A stretch of DNA of 14,333 nt from Clostridia bacterium (GTDB lineage Bacteria; Bacillota; Clostridia; Lachnospirales; CAG-274): NCBI GenBank assembly GCA_030536675.1, contig JAUNPM010000002.1:1-14333 (forward strand). The letters run 5' to 3'. The first letter of the stretch is position 1. Each line of letters begins with the position of its first letter. The position numbers and the translations under genes are program-made. Shown here piece after piece: positions 6,628 to 14,333 of the stretch. Under the pieces are notes generated by a model. That model saw only the letters and a list, made by a program, of their open reading frames with translations. It did no database searches and was not told where the DNA came from.

Positions 6628-6780
6628 TTAGTTTTCATTAAACATTGAACCAAAGCTGTCGCTTTCGCCCTTACCGCTTTCTCCTCCGTATTTAAGCTGA
6701 CTTACACCGCTTGCGGTGATCACATTTACATTTTCAAATCTTGTTATGCTTACAGAAGCCTTAATGTATTTCTTCTTCAT
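6628..6780 (-). CDS. Small 50-residue protein overlapping the giant gene's 3' end
   Basis: A 50-codon gene, MKKKYIKASVSITRFENV followed by NVITASG, then a Gly/Ser-rich hydrophilic tail (YGGESGKGESDSFGSMF) ending in Asn-Glu-Asn. Its ATG lies inside the last codons of the giant esterase gene in another frame, overlapping by 20 bases, and AGGAGG at 6790-6795 stands nine bases before it. That arrangement points to translational coupling. It has no classical signal peptide or membrane segment. The pattern of a Lys-rich start, a short beta-like stretch, then F-E-x-x-x-V-I-T-x-S-G resembles short proteins I recall from other Clostridia, function unknown; this is unverified. It could be a companion factor of the esterase, a peptide precursor or a regulator. 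No modification enzyme or transporter lies nearby. Confidence 0.7.
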   Translation of the reverse strand: MKKKYIKASVSITRFENVNVITASGVSQLKYGGESGKGESDSFGSMFNEN

Positions 6781-9700
6781 AAACCTTCTCCTCCTTTAAG
6801 TATAACTTTTCGTCATATGCCAAAACCGCACTTCCGCTTTCAACTTCCTCTTCTGTACTTAATACAGCTTCTATAGCGGTTTCAGACACAGCCTCCGCTG
6901 TTTTGCTTAAATCATTTACATTATATACGGACGTTTCACCAAGAACCATTTTGCCGTCGCTTGTAATTGCGTAAGGAGTAACATTTATGTCCGTACCGAA
7001 TTGAGCCTCTTCAATGTCGGTTATTGTAAAGCCGTACATATAATTTCCGCCCATTTCAGCTAATGTATACTCACTGTTTTCAATGGAATCATATACTGTA
7101 TCCGTAGTTTTGTAAACAACCTTACCGTTTACTTCAAATCTAAAGCCAACCTCTCTGTAATTAAGAGTATCAACACTTCCCACAAATACAATGCTGTTTT
7201 CACCTACCATATTAGCCCTTGCATTGTAAAGAACTCCTTCTGTAGTTGATTCTGTTGTAGATTCAGTCGTGCTTTCACTTGTTGACTCTGTTGTAGATTC
7301 GGTTGTACTTTCACTTGTTGAATTTGTATCCTCAATACAGCTTACATCAATAGACTTGTACCAAAGGTTGGATCTTGTAGGCGTATTCAATGTTATAACA
7401 TCACCCTTATTTGCACTTGCCTCCAATTCAACCACAGAGCCTTGAGCAGCTGTCACGGCAGTTCCTTCAACACCGTTTACTTTAAGCACAAGGGTATCGC
7501 TGTTACTTACCGATACGTCCACCTTAACAGTATACTTACCGTCCTTATCGGCAGTAAATGATATTATGTCATTTGAATTTGTTTTAACACCATACTGCTT
7601 ATAAGCGTCTGTTTGAACAATGCCGTTAGGGAATACTGTTATTCCGCTGTAAGGATCGGTTATACCATTGCTGCCATAGCCCATAGCCTGAAGGTAAACC
7701 TTATAATCATCATAGTAATCCATAAAGTCAAGAGGGAACTCAAATAATATTCTTGAGAATATAAGATCGGCTATTCCGCTTTCGTCGGTAACAATTGAAG
7801 TTCCGCTGTAAACACCCTTGTCGCCTTTTGCAGTTACATCATAGGTTTCACCAACAATAAGCTCAATACCGTTTTCAACATAATCACTTACAGATGTAGT
7901 TAATGTTTCCGTAGCTCCCTTAAATGTTATTATTACATTTGTATCATCATTTTCAATTCCTGAAATCTCACCCTTGCAATTTATCTTTTCATCGGCAGGA
8001 AGCTCACTCTTTGTAATAGTCACATCTGACACATACAAATTATTGCTTGCTGAAGCTGCAAAGTAAAGTGTTTCAGGTTCATCTGTCTTTTTCTTATACA
8101 CAACATTTCCCGGAACAGAGCTTTCAGCCACACTTACAGTGCAAGCCTCGTCTGAATAAAGCCCCATTGTACCGTTGCCTGTTGATGCTGTTACGGCAAG
8201 CGTATACATTGCCTTTTCATCTGCTTTAAATGAGAATATTGCCTTGCCTGCAGATGCCTTTGTTCCGTAATGAGCAGTGCTGTTAAAATACTGTATACCG
8301 TTTTTAAGCACGCTTACATCAAAGGCTTGACCTGAAGCGTTAGTATATGTACCCGTGCATTTACCGCCCACATAGTTTTGATCTGCGTTTGTCTCATACA
8401 TTGCAAGAGCATCATCACTGCCGAAATTCAATGTAATATCCTTAGGTATCAAAGATGAAATGCTTACATTTGAAATATACATATTATTTGCAGCTGATGC
8501 GGCAAAATAAAGAGTTTCTGCAGTGTCGTCTGTTTTCTTATATACAAGACTTCCCGGAGCACTTGCTGAAGCAACAGAATTTGTACACTCGGGATCACTG
8601 TATAAGTTTACCGTACCCGTACCTGTTGATGCACTTACTTCTATTGTATATTCTCCTGCACTATCAGCCTCAAACGAGAATATAGGTTTATTTACATTTG
8701 CCTTTGTTCCGTATCTTGACTCACTGTTGAAATATGCTATACCGCTTTCATATACGCTTGCATTGTACTTTTGTCCGTCTGCATTTGTATATTCACCTGT
8801 ATAAACACCGTCTGTGTATGTAGTTGCCGCATTTGTTTCATAAAGCGCTAAAGCCTCATCTGTTGCAAAGTTAAGATCAATTTCATTTGGCTTAACAACA
8901 GGAAGGTCTTCTTTTGAAATTGAAATACTGCTTACATACATATTGTTTGATACTGATGCGGCAACATAAATTGTTTCCTGTGTATCTGTTGTCTTTGTAT
9001 AAGTTATTGTTTCCGTATTTGCTCCGCTTGCAATACTGTTCTTACACTCAATATCTGAGTACATATTTACAGTACCGTCGCCTGTTGATGCACTTACATT
9101 TATTTTGTAAACTCCCGTTCCGGATACATTAAATGAGAATACAGGCTTTCCGACAGTTAATTTTGTTCCGTATCTTGACTGTCCGCCGTAATATGCTATA
9201 CCGCTTTCATATACACTTACATTAAACTTTTGTCCGTCTGCATTTGTATATATTCCCGCATATACACCGTCAGTGTATGTAGTTCCCGCATTTGTTTCAT
9301 AAAGCGCCAGAGCGTCGTCTGTTGCGAAATCAAATGTTACCTTATTAACATTTCCTGTAAGAGAATCAAACAATTCCTGTCCCATTGCCGTCCAGTAATC
9401 ATTTTTAGTATAATTATTGTCACTTGCGGTAAATATTGAATTTTTAATTGTAAATATATAGTTACCGTCTGCATTTTCTCCGTATACGGTTTCAGGCTGT
9501 ACAACATATTCGGAAATTGAAATGCCTGCGTCCTGTATCCACTTAGCAAGCAAGCCTGCCTGAATAACGCCGCCTGTCTTATTGCTGTGAGTTTTATCTC
9601 CCTTAGCCATTATTGCCTCGCCGTTTGCGGAGCCTCCGCCCGCTTTATATGCTGTTTCATACATATCGGCAGTTAAATTATAAGCGTCAATATAAAGAAC

Positions 9701-12700
9701 ACCCTTGTCTTTATTTTCATTGTATAATTCCTCACAAGCAGTTACATAAGCATTGCCTGATGTTAAATAATCTGCCGTAGGCGCATAATCTGTCATAGTT
9801 GCATCGTGATGAGTTCTGATCGTTCCGTCTGAATTGTAATACAATCTTGCAACAGGTGAAACAATTACAGGAATTGCACCCTTAGCCAATGCCTCATCAA
9901 TATATTTCTGCAAATATCCCTTATATGTTGCTCCGCAGTCCCATGAATAATATTTATCTCCATAGTTTCCCTTTAATGCGGAAGGCGTATCCGTTTTCAT
10001 ATCATCTGTCGGAACAATAGTAGGATAACTTGTACCGTCATAAGGAGCATCCTTTGTATAAAGAGGAGCAAATCTTTCTTCATAATAGCTTGCACCGTTT
10101 GCACAGTCATTATGACCGAACTGTATTAATAAATAATCTCCTGTTTTAATATTCTTTATAATATCATCAAGTTTTCCTTCATTAATAAATGAACGTGAGC
10201 TTCTTCCTCCCTGAGCATAATTGTTTACAGTCACATAATCTTCATTAAAGAAATTCTGTAAAAATTCACCCCAAGAGCCTTCATTAAGTGTTTTTCCGCC
10301 GTTATAAATACCCGCTGATGAATAGTCCTTTACTGTTGAATCACCTGCAAGATAAATATTTATGCCTGAGCCCGGCTCTATGCTTCCGGGGTTATCGGGA
10401 TCTGACCATGTACTGCTTACAGGCTTTTCCTTATCAATAATGTATTTCGCCTCACCTGCAACACCGTAATAAGTAACAGGTGTTACAACAGCCATAATAT
10501 ATTTTCCCGCACAAGCAGTCGGAATTTGGAATCTGTTTGTGCTTACTGCTGACTCAGCCTTTAAGAGAGTTGCACTCTTAAGAATACTCTCAAGACTTGA
10601 ATCATCATATCCTTCATCAACACCGTACCATGAAATAATTGAAGCGTCTGCATTTGCAAATCCGTCCGCAAGCTCATAGCCTAATGTAATCGTTTCACCG
10701 GGGTTAGGTGTATTTAAGTCACCGTTAGATGTCATTGTAGGCACACTTGCAAATTCAGGTGCCGTCTTTGTATCGGCAACATAATATGAAGGTGTCCAAC
10801 CCTTATTTATAAATACACTTTCAACAGAGTAATCCTCAAGATCAACGCTATCCTTAACTCCGTTTACTCTTTTTGATGTATCCACCTTAGCTCCGTTATG
10901 AGTTGTATTATATTCCGTAAGCTGAACAGTACTTGCACTTGGATCAACAGTCATTGCAGTCCAGCCTGCATCACTTATCATATCAGCCTCTTGGAGCTGA
11001 GTATTCATAAATGCGACCTTAGCTCCCGCACCCCACATTCTTCCGAATGTTCCTGCCGTTGTATCTCTTTCATTGTTGTAAGAAATATAACAGCTTCTGA
11101 AAATATAGCCGTCTGTAGCAGGGTGTGAAGAATCACTTGAATTTGCTGTAAGATAACCTGCTGCCTCTGTTCCGTCATAACCGCAGAAGTTAATTTCACA
11201 GCCGTCAAATATTACATCACCGTTACCGTATATAAAGTCTGTCTGACCTTCTATGTAACAATTTCTGTAATATGAATCATATTCTACGTTACAGGTGTAA
11301 AGTGTATCCTGACTTCCTATAAAAGCGCAATTGTTAAATTCAATTTTATCCGCATAATTTACCATAGCGGCAGCTCTTTCAGTTGCAGCCTTTGAATCCA
11401 CATTTGTGTTTTCTTTTCTTACCGTTGTTATTGAAGTAAGTCCGTTTAACTCAACTCCGTCGGCAAGCTCTTCATCAGTCATATACTTGTTAAATGAGTT
11501 TTCAAATTTAATATTTTCAGCCTTAAAGCCCTCGGCGGTTTTATTTAATATAACAGCTGAACCCCAGTATTTTTCAACATTACCCTTTTCAAACTTATCA
11601 TAGTCCGCATAAGGATCGTAATAACTGTTTACTGCACTGTAATATTTATAACCGATACCGTAATACCACGTGATTATTGTATTATCTCTTGTACCGCCGT
11701 TGCTTTCAAAGGTTATATTAGGTGAATTTACAACCACCTGTTCACGATATGTACCGGGGTCGATCTTAATTGTTACTCTTTCACCATTGTTTCTTGTCAT
11801 ATATGAAACTGCGTCTACGGCAGACTGAACAGACTTATACTCCTTGTCTTGACCAACATAAAGAGTATCCCTGTATTCAACAGTCTTAGGACTAATGTCC
11901 TTAAGAAGCAGATCTCTTGTAACATTTCCGCCGTTTACAACAACGTGTGTTGATGTTGAATAATTATCAGATGTAACAGATGCCAAATAAGAACCGTTTC
12001 TCAAGCTTACGCTGTATGCCCCGCCGGCCGCTGTTCCCGCATATTCATAACCGTCCTGCGTATTTGTAAATTTAATTTCATCTGGAGTTACATTAAGAGT
12101 TTCATATTCACCTCTTATTTGAGTAAGTCCCAAAAACTTACCGTTTACGGAATATTTATTTACCTCCTTAAGGTTAATATCCTTTGTTACAGGTGAAGCG
12201 TCAGCACCGTTTACAACTACACTTCCCGCAAGCTCATAGTCATAAGCTCCCTCAAGTTTGAGAGTATAGTTTTCATTTGCAACAAGCTGTGCTTCATAAG
12301 TTTTGCTTTCCATATTAATGTCGGCAATTACTTCCTCAAAACTTGTAGTATCATTTGGCACAAATCTAAGCTTCATATCCTTAGCGTCATAATTATCCGC
12401 AAGTCCGTTTACGGAACCGGATACCTTATATGAAACACTTTCTTCAACAGTAAGATCGGCTGTCTGTGTTTTTGTCACTTCAACATCTACAAGTCGTGTA
12501 GCATTTGTAATAGCATATCCTATGGAATTTTCACCTGTAAGAGATGCTGAATACTGATATCCCGGTTTTAACAATATTGAATAATTATTCCCGTCAACAA
12601 CAGCGGTTTTAGTTTCTCCCGTAGTTTTGTTTGTAAATTTTATACCATAGCTTCCTAAATTAAAGCTGTCGTTTATTTTTCCCTTTACATTTGTATATGC

Positions 12701-13270
12701 CGTATATTCAGCACCGTAACATAACATTTTAGAGCCTGAAAGACCGATGTAATAAGTATAGCCCTCTTCAACCTCCAGTTCAAGAGTAGCCCAAGTAGAG
12801 CCTTGAGTTACTTTAAAAACCTCATTGTCATAATTATCTGAGCCTCCCGGCACAAATGTAGCTATTGCAGTGCTTTGTCCGTTGCTGTCTGTTCTGCTTA
12901 TGTAGCCTGTTTTCGTGCTTGCATTCCCTACATATACAGTCAATGTTCCGTCGGCACTCGGTGTAAAATCACAATAGGATTTGCCGTTTGTTACAACAAT
13001 GCCGTTGCTGGCAGAACCGTTTGTATTTGTAGATTTAACATAATCCTTTCCTCCCGTACTGCCGTATAGCAATACCGTAGTGGGACTGTAATATGTAAAT
13101 CCAATATCACCATACGTAGCAGTTCCGCTGCTTGTATCATTTGTAATGGTCCACAAGCCCTGTGTAATAGTATCTGCCGCAAAAGCAGATAAATTAAAGG
13201 ACGAAACCACCATTACAACAGATATAAGCATTGAAATAATTTTTCTGATGTAATTTTTTTGATTGACCAT
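6761..13270 (-). CDS. Giant secreted pectin methylesterase / rhamnogalacturonan acetylesterase
   Basis: A 2169-residue secreted multidomain protein predicted to strip methyl esters from homogalacturonan and acetyl groups from rhamnogalacturonan. A signal peptide ends after SAFA (residue 31). A beta-rich N-terminal module (about 32-195) and three small beta-sandwich modules (about 195-463) precede a CE8 pectinesterase (about 464-825) with Gln654 and Asp655 in GSQDTLY, the presumed nucleophile Asp678 in QTDFIYG, and Arg744/Trp746 in GRMWG. An Ig-like linker leads to a CE12-type SGNH esterase (about 970-1255): Ser978 in GDST, Gly1021-1022 in GGRSS, Asn1054 in FGHND, and Asp1225/His1228 in GDKTH. 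Three tandem repeats (1308-1758), a divergent fourth (1844-1981), a Ser/Thr/Glu linker (1982-2011), a conserved-looking domain (2013-2125) and an acidic tail follow. There is no LPxTG, SLH or dockerin anchor. AGGAGG at 13278-13283 fixes the start. Confidence 0.93.
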   Translation of the reverse strand: MVNQKNYIRKIISMLISVVMVVSSFNLSAFAADTITQGLWTITNDTSSGTATYGDIGFTYYSPTTVLLYGSTGGKDYVKSTNTNGSASNGIVVTNGKSYCDFTPSADGTLTVYVGNASTKTGYISRTDSNGQSTAIATFVPGGSDNYDNEVFKVTQGSTWATLELEVEEGYTYYIGLSGSKMLCYGAEYTAYTNVKGKINDSFNLGSYGIKFTNKTTGETKTAVVDGNNYSILLKPGYQYSASLTGENSIGYAITNATRLVDVEVTKTQTADLTVEESVSYKVSGSVNGLADNYDAKDMKLRFVPNDTTSFEEVIADINMESKTYEAQLVANENYTLKLEGAYDYELAGSVVVNGADASPVTKDINLKEVNKYSVNGKFLGLTQIRGEYETLNVTPDEIKFTNTQDGYEYAGTAAGGAYSVSLRNGSYLASVTSDNYSTSTHVVVNGGNVTRDLLLKDISPKTVEYRDTLYVGQDKEYKSVQSAVDAVSYMTRNNGERVTIKIDPGTYREQVVVNSPNITFESNGGTRDNTIITWYYGIGYKYYSAVNSYYDPYADYDKFEKGNVEKYWGSAVILNKTAEGFKAENIKFENSFNKYMTDEELADGVELNGLTSITTVRKENTNVDSKAATERAAAMVNYADKIEFNNCAFIGSQDTLYTCNVEYDSYYRNCYIEGQTDFIYGNGDVIFDGCEINFCGYDGTEAAGYLTANSSDSSHPATDGYIFRSCYISYNNERDTTAGTFGRMWGAGAKVAFMNTQLQEADMISDAGWTAMTVDPSASTVQLTEYNTTHNGAKVDTSKRVNGVKDSVDLEDYSVESVFINKGWTPSYYVADTKTAPEFASVPTMTSNGDLNTPNPGETITLGYELADGFANADASIISWYGVDEGYDDSSLESILKSATLLKAESAVSTNRFQIPTACAGKYIMAVVTPVTYYGVAGEAKYIIDKEKPVSSTWSDPDNPGSIEPGSGINIYLAGDSTVKDYSSAGIYNGGKTLNEGSWGEFLQNFFNEDYVTVNNYAQGGRSSRSFINEGKLDDIIKNIKTGDYLLIQFGHNDCANGASYYEERFAPLYTKDAPYDGTSYPTIVPTDDMKTDTPSALKGNYGDKYYSWDCGATYKGYLQKYIDEALAKGAIPVIVSPVARLYYNSDGTIRTHHDATMTDYAPTADYLTSGNAYVTACEELYNENKDKGVLYIDAYNLTADMYETAYKAGGGSANGEAIMAKGDKTHSNKTGGVIQAGLLAKWIQDAGISISEYVVQPETVYGENADGNYIFTIKNSIFTASDNNYTKNDYWTAMGQELFDSLTGNVNKVTFDFATDDALALYETNAGTTYTDGVYAGIYTNADGQKFNVSVYESGIAYYGGQSRYGTKLTVGKPVFSFNVSGTGVYKINVSASTGDGTVNMYSDIECKNSIASGANTETITYTKTTDTQETIYVAASVSNNMYVSSISISKEDLPVVKPNEIDLNFATDEALALYETNAATTYTDGVYTGEYTNADGQKYNASVYESGIAYFNSESRYGTKANVNKPIFSFEADSAGEYTIEVSASTGTGTVNLYSDPECTNSVASASAPGSLVYKKTDDTAETLYFAASAANNMYISNVSISSLIPKDITLNFGSDDALAMYETNADQNYVGGKCTGTYTNASGQAFDVSVLKNGIQYFNSTAHYGTKASAGKAIFSFKADEKAMYTLAVTASTGNGTMGLYSDEACTVSVAESSVPGNVVYKKKTDEPETLYFAASASNNLYVSDVTITKSELPADEKINCKGEISGIENDDTNVIITFKGATETLTTSVSDYVENGIELIVGETYDVTAKGDKGVYSGTSIVTDESGIADLIFSRILFEFPLDFMDYYDDYKVYLQAMGYGSNGITDPYSGITVFPNGIVQTDAYKQYGVKTNSNDIISFTADKDGKYTVKVDVSVSNSDTLVLKVNGVEGTAVTAAQGSVVELEASANKGDVITLNTPTRSNLWYKSIDVSCIEDTNSTSESTTESTTESTSESTTESTTESTTEGVLYNARANMVGENSIVFVGSVDTLNYREVGFRFEVNGKVVYKTTDTVYDSIENSEYTLAEMGGNYMYGFTITDIEEAQFGTDINVTPYAITSDGKMVLGETSVYNVNDLSKTAEAVSETAIEAVLSTEEEVESGSAVLAYDEKLYLKEEKVYEEEIH
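6790..6795 (-). promoter_or_regulatory. Ribosome binding site of the 50-residue gene
   Basis: AGGAGG within the extended purine stretch 6788-6797 on the minus strand, nine bases before the ATG at 6778-6780. It lies inside the coding sequence of the giant gene, where it encodes part of the KEEK segment. Confidence 0.75.
7251..7322 (-). repeat. Two 36-bp tandem repeats encoding a Ser/Thr/Glu linker
   Basis: Units 7251-7286 and 7287-7322 differ at only a few positions and encode repeated STTE/STSE blocks, with a partial unit on the left side. The linker separates the repeat modules from the C-terminal domain of the giant esterase. Such repeats commonly expand and contract by slippage, and Ser/Thr-rich linkers are often glycosylated in secreted enzymes; glycosylation here is inference. 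Confidence 0.85.
7997..9349 (-). repeat. Three tandem ~150-residue modules in the giant esterase
   Basis: Residues 1308-1459, 1460-1608 and 1609-1758 are homologous modules. Each begins with a pattern like FATDDALALYETNA, continues with YTNADGQ, SVYESGIAY and SRYGTK, then FSF, YTIEVSASTG-GTVNLYSD, and ends ETLYFAAS-NNMYVSDVSIS. Residues 1844-1981 look like a divergent fourth copy (FPNGI, YGVKT, KYTVKV). The predicted all-beta composition and position after two esterase domains suggest carbohydrate-binding modules; I cannot assign a CBM family. The copies differ widely in DNA sequence, so the duplication is old. Confidence 0.85.
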
Positions 13271-13333
13271 TCAATCTCCTCCTTATTAATATTATGTTCC
13301 TTAGGTTATGAAACATCTGCGCTTTACATTTTT

Positions 13334-13364
13334 ATGTTAAACCTTGACCTAATGTAAAGGTCAA
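13334..13364 (-). promoter_or_regulatory. MerR-type promoter and operator of the giant esterase gene
   Basis: On the minus strand TTGACC (13359-13364) and TAACAT (13334-13339) are separated by 19 bases. The 21-bp window from the end of the -35 box is a dyad with eight of ten half-site matches (ACCTTTACAT against ACCTTGACCT), placed exactly as in known MerR-family promoters such as that of E. coli copA. Transcription would start near 13327, giving a leader of about 56 bases. A weak -10 with an overlong spacer implies little activity without an activator, and a MerR-family gene lies divergently next to it. Confidence 0.75.
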
Positions 13365-13494
13365 TAGTTTTTTGGATTTAAAAAAATTTTTGACTTTTTT
13401 AATAGTTTTAAGCACTTTTTACATTATAAATTTACAGCATTTTTTACAAAACATAAAATTTATATAAATTTACAGGTAATAAATCCTTGATTTA

Positions 13495-13503
13495 TGTTAT
13501 AAT
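13495..13503 (+). promoter_or_regulatory. Extended -10 promoter of the MerR-family gene
   Basis: TG, one base, then a perfect TATAAT (13498-13503), the extended -10 form, with no convincing -35 at the usual distance. Transcription would start near 13510, just before AAGGAGGG at 13515-13522, so the leader is very short. The operator at 13334-13364 is about 130 bases away and does not overlap it, so autoregulation from that site is not obvious. Confidence 0.6.
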
Positions 13504-13528
13504 TATTATTTGTTAAGGAGGGCTTGCT

Positions 13529-14333
13529 ATGAAATATAAAGTCGGTGACCTATCAAAAGTTTTAGGTGTAACAACAAATACAATAAGGCGTTATGAAAAC
13601 AGCGGTTATCTTCAGTCGGAAAGAGATGACTCCGATTACAGGTGGTATACGGGCTATGATATATGCAAAGCCGCATTTATAAGGCTTTTTATGAAATGCG
13701 GCTTTTCCCATACCGAAATAAAAGAAATGCTCAATAACAGCCCCAACAAAATTACCGAAATATGTATAAACCGTCTAAATGAAATCGACAAGGAAATGGA
13801 CAGGCTTTATTTTCTTCGTCATTGGCTTAAGGACAATATTCAACTTATGGAAACAGTTGATGACATAGGCAGCGGCTTCACTGTTATGGATTGTCCCGCT
13901 CTCAGATATATTTTTTACGGTAAAGGTGACGATCTGTTTAACGAAAAGGAGCGCCTTGACACTATTTACAAGTTTATGTATACAATTCCCGAAGTTCAGC
14001 TTATCCATTTTTTTAAGCTGGAAGATGTAAATAACAATATTTTTATTCCTTACAAGGGCTGGGCAATGAAAGAAGTGGATATTAAGCGCCTAAAAGCCGA
14101 AGATATAATATTAAACAATGAATTTATAGAGATATATCCCGTTCAAAAATGCCTTTACGGCGTCATAGAAATACCGTCGGAAAGTATGAATAATTTGGAG
14201 GATATAAACAAAATACAAACGGATTTTTTCAACAAGGCTTATAAACACTTAAATGACCATAATATGGAAATTTCAGGAGATCCCGTTGAATTTTTAGTCA
14301 CAATTCTGGGAAATGTTTCCAAGTTTTTGGTTT
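13529..14333 (+). CDS. MerR-family transcriptional regulator, C-terminus cut off by window
   Basis: The first 268 codons of a MerR-family regulator; the frame stays open to the window edge. The N-terminal winged-helix DNA-binding domain covers about residues 2-70 (KVGDLSKVLGVTTNTIRRYE, GYLQSER, YRWYTGYDI, FSHTEIKEML). A likely coiled-coil dimer helix follows at about 75-110 (INRLNEIDKEMDRLYFLRHW), then a C-terminal domain of more than 150 residues, the size and layout of BmrR-like effector-binding regulators. No Cys metal-binding pattern typical of MerR or CueR is visible, so a small-molecule effector is more likely. AAGGAGGG at 13515-13522 is six bases before the ATG. It is divergent from the giant pectin esterase gene and shares its intergenic region with a 19-bp-spacer promoter, so that gene is the likely target. 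Confidence 0.92.
   Translation, partial: MKYKVGDLSKVLGVTTNTIRRYENSGYLQSERDDSDYRWYTGYDICKAAFIRLFMKCGFSHTEIKEMLNNSPNKITEICINRLNEIDKEMDRLYFLRHWLKDNIQLMETVDDIGSGFTVMDCPALRYIFYGKGDDLFNEKERLDTIYKFMYTIPEVQLIHFFKLEDVNNNIFIPYKGWAMKEVDIKRLKAEDIILNNEFIEIYPVQKCLYGVIEIPSESMNNLEDINKIQTDFFNKAYKHLNDHNMEISGDPVEFLVTILGNVSKFLV

Noticed and set aside
6628..6780. Bacteriocin or other modified-peptide precursor
   Set aside because: The Gly/Ser-rich tail is suggestive, but no modification enzyme, protease or transporter gene is in the window, so I leave the function open.
8047..9549. Several open frames on both strands within the giant gene
   Set aside because: They are low-complexity shadows of the repeated modules in the giant protein and lack ribosome binding sites and family motifs.
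13775..14008. Minus-strand open frame opposite the MerR-family gene
   Set aside because: It is a shadow; the plus strand encodes a clear MerR-family protein here with its own ribosome binding site.

Overview
The window looks like the chromosome of an AT-rich, Gram-positive Clostridia-type bacterium, plausibly a gut or plant-fibre degrader. The evidence is strong AGGAGG ribosome binding sites, SigA-like promoters, Clostridia-style housekeeping genes, and a very large secreted pectin enzyme with a Thr/Ser/Glu linker of the kind common in Lachnospiraceae and relatives. I cannot name the species. Pectin-specialist genera such as Monoglobus or Lachnospira are only a guess.

Region 1 (1-4197, minus strand) is a housekeeping block. 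In transcription order it holds a small conserved protein of unknown function, radA (recombination), a SEC-C zinc-motif protein, a Sua5-type tRNA threonylcarbamoyladenylate synthase with a TTG start, rpiB (pentose phosphate isomerase) and the start of upp (uracil salvage). It appears to be two transcription units: one from an extended -10 promoter near 4269-4297, and one from a promoter at 2322-2350 that serves the SEC-C gene and those after it.

Region 2 (4242-6213, plus strand) starts at a consensus SigA promoter whose -10 box overlaps the -10 box of the minus-strand promoter. It carries an RsuA-type pseudouridine synthase and, three bases later, a secreted transglutaminase-like protein with an intact Cys-His-Asp triad.

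Region 3 (6214-6627) is non-coding. A 34-bp terminator-like hairpin occurs twice as a perfect direct repeat (6219-6252 and 6490-6523) around a 237-bp hairpin-rich segment that looks inserted. Next to it, at 6579-6609, is a leftward promoter with consensus boxes, a 19-bp spacer and a dyad, which is the MerR-family architecture. It has no gene in front of it.

Region 4 (6628-14333) is the accessory core. A 2169-residue secreted protein combines a pectin methylesterase (CE8) and a rhamnogalacturonan acetylesterase-like SGNH esterase (CE12), with beta-sandwich modules on both sides, three tandem repeats of about 150 residues and a Ser/Thr/Glu linker. A 50-codon gene with its own strong ribosome binding site overlaps its 3' end and is probably translationally coupled. 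Upstream and divergent lies a MerR-family regulator (truncated by the window). Between them is a second MerR-type 19-bp-spacer promoter (13334-13364) that reads into the giant gene and matches the one at 6579-6609 at 24 of 31 positions. The simplest model is a self-contained pectin-response locus: the MerR protein switches on the giant esterase plus the small protein from the upstream promoter, and a short leftward transcript of unknown role from the second promoter.
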